This document shows positions 22,901 to 33,214 of a stretch of DNA of 64,000 bases, piece after piece (within the stretch, counting starts at the first letter, position 1; every line of letters starts with the position of its first letter). The stretch is from Parasitella parasitica (Eukaryota; Mucoromycota; Mucoromycetes; Mucorales; Mucoraceae). Made by a program: the position numbers and the translations under genes. Location: contig MU619246.1 of the NCBI GenBank assembly GCA_025201805.1, positions 207,249-271,248 of the forward strand, written 5' to 3'. The notes below the pieces were generated by a model, which made no database searches, was not told where the DNA came from, and was given only the letters and a program-made list of their open reading frames with translations.

Positions 22901-24271
22901 ACTGCTGCGCATCATTTGTGTTTGCAACATTGAGTCCAACTTCGATACAAGCTCCTGGAGTACAGCATTCTAGTACATTACGAAGGTGCTAGTAAAAAGT
23001 TAGCTTGCGTTCTTTCCAATACGCTATACTGAGACATAAGTCCCCCCCCAGGAATTTCAAAAAAGACTCACATTAAGAAGAGCATGTCGGATAGCACCTT
23101 CATCACCAACCACTGAGGTATGGTGAAGGCTATTTTCACAATGATAGATGACGAAATTAACATCTAATTTAGATGCAACACCGGCCAAAGCATCCCCAAT
23201 ATTTTGCAGCAGTTCACCAATATCCAACTCCCCCAAAATCAAATCAGGTAGTTGCAGTGAATTGGCATTCGAAGTCCTCACCCAAGCTTTCACTGTTAAC
23301 TTTGACAGTAATTGCAAATGGGAACTTACATGGCAGACTTGTCTAATTGTGGTATTGATCGCAGAAATGCTCGCAATAGGCACAGCTAAAGAACAAGCGC
23401 TCAATAACTCATGCGCATTCGACAAGATGGCAGCGGGAGAAAACTGTTCCAATGTTGTGATCACCATCAAAGCAACATCATGAATTTCTTGTGAGACAGT
23501 AGACAAAAAGGCTAGACGATGATTGCTGAAATCTGCTGTATGCTGATCTACGAATTCTTGCAATCTCACATGTTCTCTTGATAATCTTGATTTCAATCTC
23601 TCTGATTTTGAGTTGTTTGCTAATAGTATTCTTTTTGCAAAAGCAAATATAAATGAAGCCAATATAGACAGGGCTACAAAAAGGGTGTGGAATTGTTGAA
23701 ATAATTGGTATCGTTGGATGGGTAACATGAAATTGGTGGATGCCATGACAACAGCGCTTGCGCGGGTCCAGTTGAGATATTGACCAAGATGCTCGGTTCT
23801 ATTCTTCAATACTAGTATCATAAACAACCACCACAGCGTATAAAACGGTAAAATAGCGTATGGCATCCAATCTTGATAATGCTGTATCACAAAATCAATC
23901 GACGGCACACTGTAAATAACAAATCCACACTCTACAATCGACCCTGACAAACACAAGATATTTGCAATCGTTGTCATTCGAAATATTTCTCTAATAATCT
24001 CATCCTTTTCTTGCTCTTGTTCGGCCTCATCCTCGTAATCTTGTAATTGGATCAAGGGTAGCTTTATATTGAAGAATCCGTCTTTTTCTCCCTCTTCTGA
24101 TTTTGGTTGTTCTGCTGAATCTGCGGTTGTTGTCGAAGAGTAACTGTTGAAGTATAAATCAGATGTAGTCCAAGCAGATCGTAGATAACCTAGTCGAGGT
24201 CTTTTATACATGCTGGAGCTGATCGCTGACGACGACACACTGTTGTCCTCCTTCTTATTCGAATCTGTCAT
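19942..24271 (-). CDS. SSK1: Ssk1/Mcs4-type response regulator with membrane pseudo-histidine-kinase N-terminus
   Basis: Four exons: 23072-24271, 21038-22988, 20852-20976 and 19942-20793. The introns (83, 61 and 58 nt) all fit in phase; 1375 residues. The C-terminal receiver begins INVLIVEDN across intron 2, with phospho-acceptor Asp1094 in LILMDIQLPVMNG (split by intron 3), VALTASS and the invariant Lys in FLTKPVS. A Q/A-rich insertion of about 80 residues sits inside the receiver, and WGCMQALIDFEGWRRWK follows it; this combination is diagnostic of Ssk1 regulators, which signal from phosphorelay proteins to the MAPKKK of the HOG/SAPK pathway. Upstream are three or four hydrophobic segments (about residues 95-215), a HisKA-like helix with SQEIHD where active kinases have SHE, and a degenerate ATPase-like part (GDEGAIRHALLN). 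The middle is low complexity. The kinase-like half is presumably catalytically dead. Confidence 0.9.
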
Positions 24272-24553
24272 TTATGAATACAAGCAGAGAAAGTTGAATT
24301 GTGATAAAATAAGAAAATAGATGAAAGACAAAAACAAAAAAAAAAAAAAGAAAAAAAGAGTCCCTATTTTATTACTACAATCGCTTGGATACGGTCGATA
24401 CAGGAATCATTGTCGTTTTCGGTACGTAGACATTTTTTTTTTTTTTTCACTCGTTGCACTTTTACTAAACTCTGCAGCAATGCTTATAAGAAGGATTATA
24501 TAGAAGGGAAAAGATATTAAACATGCTTCTTATTTAAACAGTCGTATAAGCAA
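24272..24553. other. SSK1 upstream region
   Basis: Contains A and T homopolymers at about 24338-24358 and 24432-24447. No gene. Confidence 0.5.
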
Positions 24554-25330
24554 TTACAAAGATGGCTTTGAGGAACTTGATTGCAAGATTTCTCCATTAA
24601 GCATTTTAACTCTAAAGATCTTACTTTTTGCTGCAGGCCAAAATTGCTCGATCGGGTTGAGCTCTGGCGAGTATGGGGCGTAAGAAAATATAATTATAGC
24701 CCCCTTTTCTGTAACCAGATCAGTTATGTAAGGTCTTTTACAAATAGAGGCGTTGTCGATAATTAAATATGCCTCTTTCAAATATTGAAATTGGTCCATG
24801 ACATCTCGAATTTTCTTTTTCGCCTACTGAGAGAGGCACAAGCTGAGAGGTGGGAAGACTAGGCATTCTTACGCCAGTATAAATCACACCATAGACATAA
24901 ATGTCCCCTAAAATGATATGAGACACAGTTTAGAGATTCTCAACTTCTATTACAGGTGTCTTTTCCTTAGGTCCCCAAGCACCAGTACGCTTTAAATTAG
25001 CGTGGAAACCGGATTCGTCGATAAAGATGGCAATTATAATATCAACTTTCAAGAAATCAAGAACTGCGGTCAAACCAATTGTGCTCGATATTCAGCTTTT
25101 TGACATACCCACTTGGTTTAATTTCAAAAAAAAAGTGTCTGTGTTTTCCTTATATAACCTGGCAACTGGAACAAGGGACACTTCGCAATCATATGGTGAA
25201 TGAAGTTGAACTTTCAATATGTATAAGTTTTTTCTTCTTTTCAGCTTCTTCATTTTTATTTTTCCCCTTCTCTGAGTATCGGATTCCTCGTTAATCTAAT
25301 CAGAGGCTCATCTGATTTGCAAATACTGAC
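24554..25330 (-). mobile_element. Degenerate IS630/Tc1-like (DDE_3) transposase
   Basis: Minus-strand pieces occur in the order expected of a DDE transposase: IAIFIDESGFHANLKRTGAW (first catalytic Asp), LGDIYVYGVIYTG, YLIIDNASICKRPYITD (second Asp) and FSYAPYSPELNPIEQFW (third acidic residue, Glu), followed by a Lys-rich helix. They lie in different frames with stops between, so the gene is broken although all three catalytic positions survive. Coding-like sequence extends upstream to about 25,600, where it merges with a hexapeptide-like repeat. No terminal inverted repeats were identified. Confidence 0.7.
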
Positions 25331-25482
25331 CAAGCGTTGCCAAATTCCTGATTTGAGGAGCATATTGATCAACTTCCATCAATTCAACTCTAGTGTCATC
25401 TCTTTGTCCACTTTGACCATCTTCAAAGAGTATAATGTATTCACTTTCGTTTGGGGCTTTAAAGCCTTATATTTCTTTATTC

Positions 25483-25608
25483 AGATGAGTGCTTTTAAGT
25501 AAATAAGTACCTTTGAGTAAGTGGATTCTTTCAAGTAATTGTGTTGTTTTAACCAAATGGGCGCCTTCAACCAAATGAGTGCCTTTAAAAAATGAGCGAC
25601 TTACTTAA
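25483..25608. repeat. 18-bp tandem repeat, seven diverged units
   Basis: Exact 18-bp spacing from 25483 (units at 25483, 25501, 25519, 25537, 25555, 25573, 25591). The consensus resembles AAATGAGTGCCTTTAACC. On the minus strand it is open and encodes a degenerate hexapeptide (GTHLVE, GAHLVK, TTQLLE, RIHLLK, GTYLLK, STHLNK), followed two codons later by a stop and then more coding-like residues. Confidence 0.8.
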
Positions 25609-26111
25609 ACTTGACTTTTTTGTTTTTATTTTATTTTCGCACTTGTTACCTGGATTTCAGCTGTGTAAATCAATACGCTAAGTAGATGTACAAAATAGCA
25701 TCTATTTGGCTCTTGCCAAACTTCATTTGTGATGGTATGAACATGTATAAATCCGATACTCGATGCAAAAAATCATATAAGAAGAACAAAGCTTTCTACT
25801 TCAGAAATTCATTTGGTATTGTACCCTTAAGATCAACAAAAATCTTAGATGCCAAGGAGTCCTTGATTGTATCGAACATGAATTGAGATAAAGTGGCACC
25901 AATCGATACAAAACCTTTTTCATCTAAATGATTACTTATCTGTTAAAGGAGTATACTTCCGTTGTTTCAATGAACTGAGTAATAGATTACAGAACAACTC
26001 TTTGATGATACTGTATTTGACAGCATGGACTTTTTTCATATTGGATGTTACAGTCACGAGACTTTTAAGTGGTGTTACCAATTATGTTAAATAATTGTGT
26101 GATATGAAGAC
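25609..26111. other. No supported gene
   Basis: A plus-strand frame at 25686-25886 is partly protein-like (FGIVPLRSTKILDAKES) but lacks support. Confidence 0.4.
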
Positions 26112-27780
26112 TTACAGAGGGGGAGAAAAGGTTGAGGTACCGGTGGGGTATGCAACTACGGGGGATGGTGTGCTGACAGACGATGGGTCGGCTTGGTAAC
26201 AGCAATGCCAAAAGAAAAGGGTAACGCACAATAATGTGCGGAGGTTTTTCAGCGTGATGAATGAGTGAAGGCAGGATAATGCCTCAGACATGGGGATGCG
26301 GCCAATTTCTGTCATGGTAAAGAAATGTTCATGTATCATTTGTGTCATATAAAAAACTAACTGGCATCCTACAAAGCATTGTGAAATGGTTATGATCAGG
26401 AACACACTGAAGTAACTTTTTTCTCCTTACCATTGACCTGAAAAGTGAGAATAGGGCGTTCATGCCTCAAGACGCTGTTGCGCGACAAGACGGCGAGCTT
26501 GAGTGTGTCCAAGCAAAGGGAGTGGCTGGTGGTGTTGTCACCGCCAAGCTTGACTTCCCAAAAACCAAGGGATTGCCCAAACGCGCATTGGGCCAAGGTG
26601 GATACAATGGCGTCCGGACGAATGTCAGGGGTCAGTGCGTCTTCCTTGTTCGACCACCGTAATACGACCTTCTTCGCTGTATCCGCCACTATGGACGACA
26701 GTAACGGATCATAATACCTGGTTTGTACATCTATTTCCCCCAACGTGTTTTTGTCTGCGATAGGGTCAAACGGTAGTTTCACAAACCTACAATGAACATA
26801 GATGAAGGGAAGGGCAATAATTTCATATTAGTACTTACACGCGTTCTTTTCTCTACCACACAACGTTACTTACAAATCAGCAATGCCTTCGACGACATTG
26901 GACTTAAAAGGACCCATGCTAGTCGCCAGAGTCATGAGGTGGAACTTGGCAACTTTTGGAGACATGTTCTCCTCATCAATGGCGGATACAATGTTCACCA
27001 TTGCCATAAAGTCATCATTGGTGAAATTTGGGGCATCGGGTGGCAGATTGCTGAGTAACGCTTGAGTTTGATGCTTTAACAAATTCTTGAACAGTTATTC
27101 CCCCCAAAAACAGTCATTTTACATTCGCTGTGCTGCTCATTCGCCAGGAAGAGCACACCCGACAAGGCTAAGATCTCTTGAATGTTTGATTCCAAGGGGA
27201 CAGGCTTGGGAATGGCGTCTGCTTGATACCGGTATTTTAGAAAAAGAGAAGTGATGTCGTTGCCGCCAATAATCCAATGCTTTTGCTTTTCGTTGTCACT
27301 CCTTTGTCAAGTATGATCATACTCTTGATTCAAATCTTGATTCAAATCAGCTGCCATTGCTGTTGCTATAGGCTGTGATGCAGTGATGACCTGTAATAAT
27401 TCTGTGGTTGGGAATCAGACACCAACATATTATCGACCGCTTCGGAGCAGTTGGCTGCAGCAGTTGCCAAAGTGTATATTCGATTGCGTTCCTTCCAAGG
27501 TGAGACACCGGTTCTCAAGTTCCTGAAGGAGGCGAGATTGCTCTGTTTCGGGCATGTTGTTGGTAATGATGGCCCTATATCGAGCGTGGCAGCGCCTGCG
27601 TTCATAGTGATCATGCTCCAGGGCAAACGCCTTCAAGGTCAGCGTACTGACGTTATAAATGCACCATTGAGCATCAACTGCTAACACCCGTGGTCGCTTC
27701 TTGTTTGGTTTTAGAATGATGGCCGTATCCGGTTCCTCTGGTGATTGTTGCTCATTATTTTTGGCTGTTTTGGTTTTCAC
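26112..27780 (-). pseudogene. Broken multi-exon gene of a repetitive hypothetical family
   Basis: The 3' exons are intact. One starting FVKLPFDPIADKNTLGEIDV (26417-26782) is joined by a 60-nt GT-AG intron in phase 1 to a last exon (CQLVFYMTQMIHEHFFTMTE and onward) ending at 26112. An upstream exon (VVEGIADL at its end, GTAAGT donor near 26876) is preceded by a frame change around a G6 run at about 27,095, a TGA inside EYDHT*QRSDNEK (about 27,339) and another frame change near 27,500. The 5' part lacks an ATG. The order of motifs (DAQWCIYNV, KHWIIGGNDITSLFLKYR, IDVQTRYYDPLLSS, DIRPDAIVST, FQVNG) resembles a multi-copy hypothetical protein common in Mucorales genomes. Function unknown. Confidence 0.6.
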
Positions 27781-27982
27781 CTTATATTTTTGGAGCGCAA
27801 CTGACGATCATTGGCAATAGAAGATGATGGCGATGTAAAACCAAGTACAGATTTCGCATGAAAATCAATAATTTTTTGAAGAGAAGAAAGGTTTGACTGA
27901 TGAATTTATTTTTACTGTATTAATTTCAGTAAATCTCTTCTTCTGTTAAGTATTTAGGGAAAAAACTTATACTATGTTCAAC

Positions 27983-28869
27983 TTAACCATGGCAGTTTTC
28001 TTGAGCTATTTTGTGGCGATTACTCTCAATATACTTCCTCAACTTGGGAGCCGTGTGAATTCTAGCATTATCCATAATGAAATAATGCGGAGGAGCATTG
28101 TCTCTGTCAATACTTGCAATGATTTGTTTGATAAAATCAATGAAGATCTCAGCAGGAGCGCCTCCAGGAACTTGCTTCACGGATACATCTTCGATACCAT
28201 TGTAAGAAATTCCAGCCAAAACAGAAATATTGATTGCTCTTTTTGTCTTGGTCCTTACAACAGCATTTTCTCCTTTCTTTGACCATCCTTTTCCTCGAAT
28301 CAAGTTGGCATTGAAGCCTGCCTCATCGACAAAGATGCAATTTGTTTTGTATGAGATGTCAAGCTGCTGCAAATTCTCCACAAAATCTTTTCTGCTTTTA
28401 ATTACTTGTGGGGAATTTTTGTTTTCTTCCACAGGTTTTGTTTTCTTGAGCGTGAAACCAACTTTTTGAAGAATATGGTTGTGAATTTGCCGAGTGGATA
28501 ATCCCTTGTCAGCAAGGTTAGGAAAATTCTTGAAGAGCTCGCCTCTGATAATACCTAACGTAAGCTGAGGGTCATCGTCCAGCAGGTGGATAATGTACTT
28601 GGTGTGCTCTTCGGTGAGTTTTACGAGCGATTGAATTCGTCCTCCTCGCGACTTGTCTTTTACAGTTCCTCTTTCCATATATCGATCGACGATATGATTA
28701 ACTGTGGACCAGGACAAATTAAAGAGTTTTGCAATTTTAGCAATCGACAAGTCTTCATCAAGAGGCTTTTCGATGATAAGCTTCTTTACATGGTAACTAA
28801 TACGAGTGTTTCTTCTTGTTCTTTGCTTTTTGAGGAAGAAGTAGCAGAGTTATCATTATTAGAAGACAT
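27983..28869 (-). mobile_element. C-terminally truncated Tc1/IS630-like transposase
   Basis: The minus-strand ATG at 28869 starts a basic N-terminus. A one-base deletion in an A5 run (28827-28831) would restore the frame into RTRRNTRISYHVKKL and an HTH region (SIAKIAKLFNLSWSTVNHIV), then the DDE_3 core with IFVDEAGFNANLIRGKGW (first Asp) and HYFIMDNARIHTAPKLRKYI (second Asp). The frame ends about 15 residues later at 27983, before the PYSPxLNPIE segment with the third catalytic acid. The element is therefore dead by truncation, and probably by frameshift too. It is only moderately similar to the copy at 24.5 kb. Confidence 0.8.
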
Positions 28870-28994
28870 TTGAAAAGTGGTAAATGAGGAAAGAAAAAAT
28901 GCAGGGGACTATTACTGGTACTTGGCAACAAACTCTTTGTTTATACTGTACTTTACTAATCAATTAGCTACGTTCTACATCACCATCATCATTT

Positions 28995-29345
28995 TTAGTT
29001 TAGACTTTCTTCTTTTTCAAAGGTGAAATTCTGTATTAAATAACAGTGAAGGTATTTTATTGTGCAGACATCTTCGATTTTTTTTGAAGTTAGTCTTTTT
29101 TCAATAGAAGTATATCTTCTTTTTTGACTTTCCGTTGTTCGTCTCTGGAAAGCGATTTCGTTAGCTTCCAACATCTTGATGATTTTTGGAATGTGGCTTT
29201 CCTTAAGACTAGACATGGAGGTGGGAAATTCCTTCCATGGCCAATTTTTTACAACATCTGTTGAATCCGTTCCTGCAAAGTTTTTCCAAAGAAAATTTTT
29301 GTAGGAAACGTGCAAACAGATGTCTATGAATTGATTAGAAATAAG
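28995..29345 (-). pseudogene. Possible downstream exon of the HMG-box-like gene
   Basis: A minus-strand frame ending at a TAA (28995-28997) includes FLWKNFAGTDSTDVVKNW and a Lys/Glu-rich tail. It begins after an acceptor-like aattcatag near 29,334. Upstream, after the TAA at 29404-29406, the old frame runs REPLEDL-like sequence to a consensus GTAAGT at about 29,378, and joining donor to acceptor keeps the frame. It may be the original 3' end of the neighbouring gene, cut off by a nonsense change. Confidence 0.4.
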
Positions 29346-29403
29346 TCGAGATGTTCGCTTACCACATATACTTACTGTAAGTCTTCAAGAGGCTCTCTCG
29401 AAG

Positions 29404-30670
29404 TTAATCCCGAATTTGAGCTTTTCCAGACTTGTTTTCCGCCTTCTTAGTCAACTGAATTCCTTTCGTGTTGTTAATGATAGTGGGAGGAACGTCAAAA
29501 GGCATTGTTCTCTCAATATCACCACCAGGAGAGGACATATCATTGCTACTAATAGCAGCTATTCCTCTTAGGAAGCGAGGCAGGGATAAGTTGTCACCCT
29601 GACTTGAATCCACTTGTTCTAGTCTTTTGAGATTATCCTCGTCTTCATAATCTCCATCATCACGAGCCATGTTACCGCCTTTTTTACCGTCATTATTAAC
29701 ATTGACATTAGCTTCATTATTTACATTGCCATTATCAACTTCATCCATATCAACTTCATCCATATCAACATCATCAGCGTCAACATCAGCGTCAACATCA
29801 GCGTCAGCATCAGCGTCAGCATCAGCATCAGCATCAGCATCAGCGTCAGCGTCAGCGTCAGCATCAGCGTCAGCGTCAGCATCAGCTTGTACAAAAACAG
29901 GATCCAAAACTCTTGGATATCCTATTCCGAATAAAGTTATCAATAATTATGTATAATATAGTCTACATATAACATACCTTGTCCTGCGGTATATGAGAAA
30001 ACATTTCTCGTAAGACAACCTCGCATCGACATCCCATGCGCGTCGATTTCATCTTTGGCTATCGTAGCAGCACCTATCGAAGAGATTAGAGCCAGTCATT
30101 TGCTTAAAGATCTAGATTTCATTAATCATCATCATACCTCCACTGTGTATGACAGCACTTGGGAACATCAAGTCCCTTGTCGTATTATTGACATAAGCGA
30201 GAATGAAATGCGTTTGGTAATTGTTATGCATATATGAGAGGCTTTTTTTTAGCTTCTTCATGTCTCTGTCGTAAAACGTTTTACGGACAGACAAATCCCC
30301 AGGCATATTCTTATTTAGATCATTGGTTTCCTGTTCCAACTGCTGATATTCAGGAGAGTTTTCTGCCTTCATCTTCTTGTATAGCAGTTTGAAGACTTTT
30401 TGCATCTTCTCGATGTTGTCAACTTTTTCATTGTTTAACCTTTTTTCATCGGCGTACTTCTTGTACTCTTGCTTAAGAAATACTGTCCAAGAATTATATT
30501 GAGTTTTCTTTGGAGGAGAGAACGTCCCAATAAATTCAGAATTTATCTCCTGGCAAAGATGCCCAGCTACATATCGTCTTGTTTCATCCGGCGAAAAGTT
30601 GTCCTCATCGCGTAAATACTGGGAGATCAGAAGATCTACGCCAGCCAAGAGGCTCTCGAACTTAAGAGTT
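29404..30670 (-). CDS. HMG-box-like protein with Asp-Ala repeat, 5' end unresolved
   Basis: Exons: 30138 to about 30670, 29978-30073 and 29404-29921. The introns (64 and 56 nt) are GT-AG, both in phase 1, and fit exactly. Exon 1 encodes [17 protein letters not shown] and an HMG-box-like region ([20 protein letters not shown] ... [15 protein letters not shown]) of Lys-rich helices, then SAVIHSGG joined to [18 protein letters not shown]. Exon 3 carries an Asp-Ala repeat of about 20 units, an acidic tail and KSGKAQIRD before TAA. No ATG lies in frame upstream; a likely acceptor is at about 30,671, so a first exon is missing. HMG-like regions bind DNA, but the rest is unknown. It lies in a repeat-rich island and may be a multi-copy or decaying gene. 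Confidence 0.45.
29771..29885. repeat. Coding hexanucleotide repeat (Asp-Ala)n
   Basis: About 18 units of (a/g)tcagc and (a/g)tcaac on the plus strand, encoding Asp-Ala and Asp-Val on the minus strand. It lies inside exon 3 of the HMG-box-like gene. Confidence 0.95.
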
Positions 30671-32364
30671 CTTGCATTAGGATTAAGAAAAAAAATGGGG
30701 GCAAGCCATGTTGAATCATGTTGAATTGCAGTTATAAAGATTTGAGAAGAGAAAAGAGGTGAGTATTATTTACAGGGTTCGATCGTTTCTTAATAAAAAG
30801 CTCGGACATGTAAATATTGAATAGTGTCTCAAGTGGTATGCTATATTTGGTTTTGGTTGGTTGCCAAATATAGACCAGATGAAATGATGGTTAAGGATTT
30901 CAGCTATCTGTGCGTCGAATTTGTGTAAATACTTGCCTTTGAAAAGGTAAAGCAAATCCCATGTGATTATGGCAGAAGCAAAGCAAAGGTTGCCTGGATG
31001 TGTGGGCGGAAATAACGTCCGAAAGCAAGGGAAGGGACAAAAAAAAAAAATTATTAAAACACACACTGTGTATTTTAAAAATATTTCCCTATTGTTAATG
31101 TTGGGTGTTTGTTTATCCTAGGTCAATAAAGTTGGATTCGCCATAATCCAATGATTTGCTGGTTCGAAGATGGAACACAATGGCAACCGCTTGCTGGGTA
31201 CCACGATGTTGTTTTCAGTCCATAATTATTGTAAGCATATCTAAGAAATTCAAGTTTCGGGTGCCTTGATCTCTTAAGATCATGTACCGTACTGTCTGGC
31301 AGAAATAGTGAATTGTTCTCAAATGATGCCATTCTTTCATAATTAGATCCGAAGGTTTATAAGAACCCCAAACCATACAGTAGGCATCTTTACTTGGATA
31401 CTCTTTGGGTCATCGACTGTCTGGAAAGGTTACCACTGCCTAAGACACCAGCCACATCATAATCATCGCCACTATCTATCAATATGAGAGCAAAAGACAG
31501 AAACATCAATCTTAAAATCCTGTAAAGTAATTACACTACAAGAATACAGCAAAATAACCAAGTTTTTGGATTTTTGAGAATTCGGCGTTAAATCTAGTGC
31601 TGTATATCCCATTTTCAAAAAACTAATTGAAAATATATAAAAATTTTAGAAAATTATATAAAAAAAAAGATGTACGTATGCAACAAAGCGTGAAAAAAAA
31701 ATGGCAAGCTCTTTAGAAAAGAGTAAATCATGTCAAAAGTCGAGTGAAATAGCTCGAAATACTCGATTTGGACATGACCTAACTAAAAGAGGCCATTTTT
31801 TTTTAGCTGTACACTCTGTTCTATTTAATAATATTTTGTTAAATAGTCGACTGTACCATCCTTTCCATTGTGATGTCTTTTCAAAATAGGAGAATTACTT
31901 AGGCTTCTTGTCTGTTCATCTTTAATCCAATCATATTACTCTAAATGAGGATCTTGTATATCTACCACCAAAAATAGGCCAGTTTGAGATGTTATGGTTT
32001 AATGTGTATAAACAAAAATACAAAATTACAATTTGAATATTTTAAAATATATTCACAGAGAATTTAATCGAGTTATTTCACAAAATAGCATAGAGATAAT
32101 TGTTTAAAGATCTGGAATGAGAATGTTCAAAGTGGCTGCAGAACAAAGAGGCACTATTGTGTATTTTATATGGCCAGAGTTTGCTGTATTCAGTTGCCAC
32201 CCAGTTCGTTAATGCAGGTGAAAATGTCAATTCGTCGATCATAGATCTGAATTATACTTTCGTTTGGTCCCTAGATGTTTCCCCCTGAATTTTGTAGTGC
32301 GTATATCTATTGAAAAAATCATCATTCACAATTACTAGAGGAGAAACAGTGTTTACCAAGGAGA

Positions 32365-32586
32365 TTATGTAGAGGGAGATGTATATATAGATGAATATAT
32401 ATATAAATATAGACAAATATACACCAAGATGAAAAGTAGGAGACCTTTATGATAGGAGCAACATAGCAAAACAAGGCACAATCCCCACACGAAAATAATG
32501 GAAATAACTTGCGTAATTTCTATCCATTGTCTATAGGGTTCTTTCATTGTTTGAATATATTTAAATATTTCATTGTTTGCATTCAT
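32365..32586 (-). CDS. Putative small membrane protein, 73 codons
   Basis: ATG at 32586. A short polar N-terminus (MNANNEIFKYIQTMKEPYRQ) is followed by two hydrophobic stretches (ISIIFVWGLCLVLLCC and LLLFILVYICLYLYIYSS), partly made by AT-repeat codons. No homologue is recognised and no splice sites are obvious. It could be chance in AT-rich DNA. Confidence 0.25.
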   Translation of the reverse strand: MNANNEIFKYIQTMKEPYRQWIEITQVISIIFVWGLCLVLLCCSYHKGLLLFILVYICLYLYIYSSIYTSPST

Positions 32587-32992
32587 ACTTTCTATGATTC
32601 AAGTACTTTTACACTAGTATAAAACAAGAGATTGTTGAAAATTGAATCTGCAGCTGTCAATCTCGATGATTCGAAAGTTATTGATGTAACAGTACATCCA
32701 AGGGTTTTTTGATATATACCTGCAAGTTTGCATAAAAGAACTTAAAATTCTATATATGCATACAGAAAATAAGAAAGCATAAGATTAAAATGATCACTTG
32801 TTATCATCATTGTTATTCTTGCTGACATGAACACTTGCGAATACAATGGGCTACTTTGTAAATAAGCTTTGCATAGCATGACTAAATATATATGATCAAA
32901 ATACCTCAAGGAACCCCTTTGTCTCCAGATACTGCAAATGACAATGACGATAGTGATGGTGATGGCAGTGGCAGCTCAGTGGCAGTAGTGGT

Positions 32993-32996
<4 letters not shown>

Positions 32997-33056
<60 letters not shown>
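32997..33056. repeat. T60 homopolymer
   Basis: Sixty consecutive T about 160 bp before the RasGEF start codon. It may exclude nucleosomes; its length is probably unreliable. Confidence 0.9.
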
Positions 33057-33214
33057 CAACATGCAATCAATGCAATAAAGGAGGAGGGGTGGTGAGGGGA
33101 GATTTAAGCTATCAATACATACATATATAATAATCCCCTTTTTGTCTCGCTCTGTCTTTCTCTTTTTCTCTCTTTCTCTCAATTTACTTTTTTTTGTTTT
33201 TACTATAAATTTCA

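Larger units (their letters stand above)
30671..33214. other. No strongly supported gene
   Basis: Minus-strand frames at 30770-31066 (includes FASAIITWDLLYLFKGKYLH) and 31123-31332 (includes DLKRSRHPKLEFLRYAYNNY) look protein-like and may be more pieces of repetitive genes. The rest is AT-rich, with a T60 run just upstream of the RasGEF gene. Confidence 0.4.

Noticed and set aside
27890-28990. Terminal inverted repeats of the second transposase
   Set aside because: Similar tttatact/acttatact strings exist at both sides but in the same orientation, not inverted.
29771-29885. CRISPR-like array
   Set aside because: It is a hexanucleotide coding repeat without spacers, and the organism is a eukaryote.
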